Shown here: piece by piece, positions 4,972-5,676 of the stretch
How the letters are laid out: every line of letters begins with the position of its first letter
Position numbering within the stretch: the stretch's first letter is position 1
DNA from: Pseudomonadota bacterium
GTDB taxonomy: Bacteria; Desulfobacterota; JAPLJL01
NCBI GenBank assembly: GCA_026388615.1
Contig: JAPLJL010000401.1
Span: 1 to 5,676, forward strand
Direction of reading: 5' to 3'
Length of the DNA stretch: 5,676 nt
Notes under the pieces: generated by a model
Databases searched by the model: none
Told to the model about the DNA's origin: nothing
The model's input: the letters and a program-made list of their open reading frames with translations, nothing else
Made by a program: the position numbers and the translations under genes

Positions 4972-5676
4972 CTAACGTTTTTTCCTTCTCAGAAAAACAA
5001 TCCCGCTGAAAATCGCCAGGAAGCAGAAGCCGAGGCTACCATTGGCACCACAGTTCCCGAGTTGAAGCCCGCCGGAGGATCCGCTACCACCCGGAGAGTA
5101 GGGGGGAGCAGGAATCGGGCCGAGAAGAGCGAAGTTGGAGAAGTGGCTGGTCGTAAATGTCACTTGGTCAAGAATCGGATCAACCAGAGAGGGAATGTCG
5201 ATCCACTGCTGGTTAGAGTAATAGGCGGCGGTCAGGTCCATTTCAGAGATGCTGGTTCCGTCTACTATCCCATTCTGGTCGGAATCGGGGTAGGAAATAG
5301 TTATCTGGGCCTCTTTCCCCCCATTAAAGTTGGTTTGCCCGGAAGCTAAAGAAATTGAGCGGAAGATTTCCGTTGAACGATTATAAAAAACCGAATATCT
5401 GGCATCGCTTGAACACCCGTGGGAATAAGCCAGAAGATCGGAGACGTTGGCGAGTGCTCCCGAGGGGAGAGTCAGCGAATCGATCAAGGTTCCGCCTTCG
5501 GCACCGAGGATGATGGAATTGTCTTTGTCGCAATAAACTGTGCTGTCGGTTTCAGGTTCTCCGTTGGCGTTGATCATCCTGGTTTCATGAGGGTTTTGAT
5601 GATCCACGGTAATGGTGATGAAAGGGGGATTGGAATCGGGAAGGGCGGACTGATCGTAAGCTACCGCCCGCAGGTT
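4972..5676 (-). CDS. Large secreted/surface protein, C-terminal part: Ig-like end, ZU5-like segment with HFS motif, C-terminal membrane anchor
   Basis: The frame stays open to the window edge, so only the last 234 residues are seen (numbered from the edge); an apparent start at 5607 is an internal GTG. Residues 1-25 (NLRAVAYDQS...FITITVD) look like the last strands of an Ig-like or glycosidase-associated domain. Then come a GGTL...SLTLPSGAL segment (61-75) typical of ZU5-like domains, an Asp-rich loop DSDQNGIVDG (131-140) resembling a calcium-binding turn, and W158 leading to HFSNFALL (178-185). A Pro/Gly/Ser linker (189-203), NCGANGS, a hydrophobic helix (about 215-229) and RRKKR finish the protein, as in Cys-containing tripartite sorting signals such as MYXO- or Synerg-CTERM. 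The protein is probably exported and held at the envelope. Its function is unknown. It ends with its own terminator and is unrelated to the metabolic genes downstream. Confidence 0.75.
   Translation of the reverse strand, partial: NLRAVAYDQSALPDSNPPFITITVDHQNPHETRMINANGEPETDSTVYCDKDNSIILGAEGGTLIDSLTLPSGALANVSDLLAYSHGCSSDARYSVFYNRSTEIFRSISLASGQTNFNGGKEAQITISYPDSDQNGIVDGTSISEMDLTAAYYSNQQWIDIPSLVDPILDQVTFTTSHFSNFALLGPIPAPPYSPGGSGSSGGLQLGNCGANGSLGFCFLAIFSGIVFLRRKKR

Overview
The window reads as a stretch of a free-living bacterial chromosome, with every supported gene on the minus strand. Coding DNA is GC-rich with strong AGGAGG-type ribosome binding sites, while the spacers are AT-rich. The bacterial-type ArgJ, the C-terminal Gly/Cys-TM-Arg/Lys surface anchor, the paired thiolase/Zn-ribbon OB-fold genes and a low-complexity intergenic repeat together suggest an uncultured, probably anaerobic Gram-negative lineage. 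Desulfobacterota or a similar phylum is my guess. This placement is inference only; no marker gene settles it.

Layout in transcription order (right to left). (1) 5676-4972: the C-terminal 234 residues of a large secreted or surface protein. It has the end of an Ig-like domain, a ZU5-like segment with an H-F-S motif, an Asp-rich loop, and a Gly/Ser linker, TM helix and RRKKR tail. It is closed by a clear intrinsic terminator at 4918-4944. (2) 4795-3788: argJ (arginine biosynthesis). The conserved body is intact, but the reading frame runs into an AT-rich repeat tract and stops about 70 residues before the family's usual end. (3) 3787-3485: a gene-free spacer with the repeat tract, a weak promoter candidate and a perfect 10-bp inverted repeat just upstream of the next gene's RBS. 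(4) 3484-38: a compact four-gene operon of two thiolase-fold proteins followed by two Zn-ribbon/OB-fold (DUF35) proteins, with 1-nt overlap, 4-nt gap and 57-nt gap between successive genes.

The operon is the most interesting part. Thiolase-fold proteins paired with DUF35 partners are known in the archaeal thiolase/HMG-CoA synthase complex, in BbsAB (benzoylsuccinyl-CoA thiolase) and in the steroid side-chain aldolase Ltp2-ChsH2. Here both components are duplicated, and by my manual alignment neither thiolase-like protein has the nucleophilic Cys or the GHP-motif His. They are therefore unlikely to be ordinary acetyl-CoA acetyltransferases. A two-plus-two complex doing a repurposed C-C bond reaction on an acyl-CoA, or acting as an acyl-CoA scaffold, is the best inference. 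The substrate cannot be read from this window.
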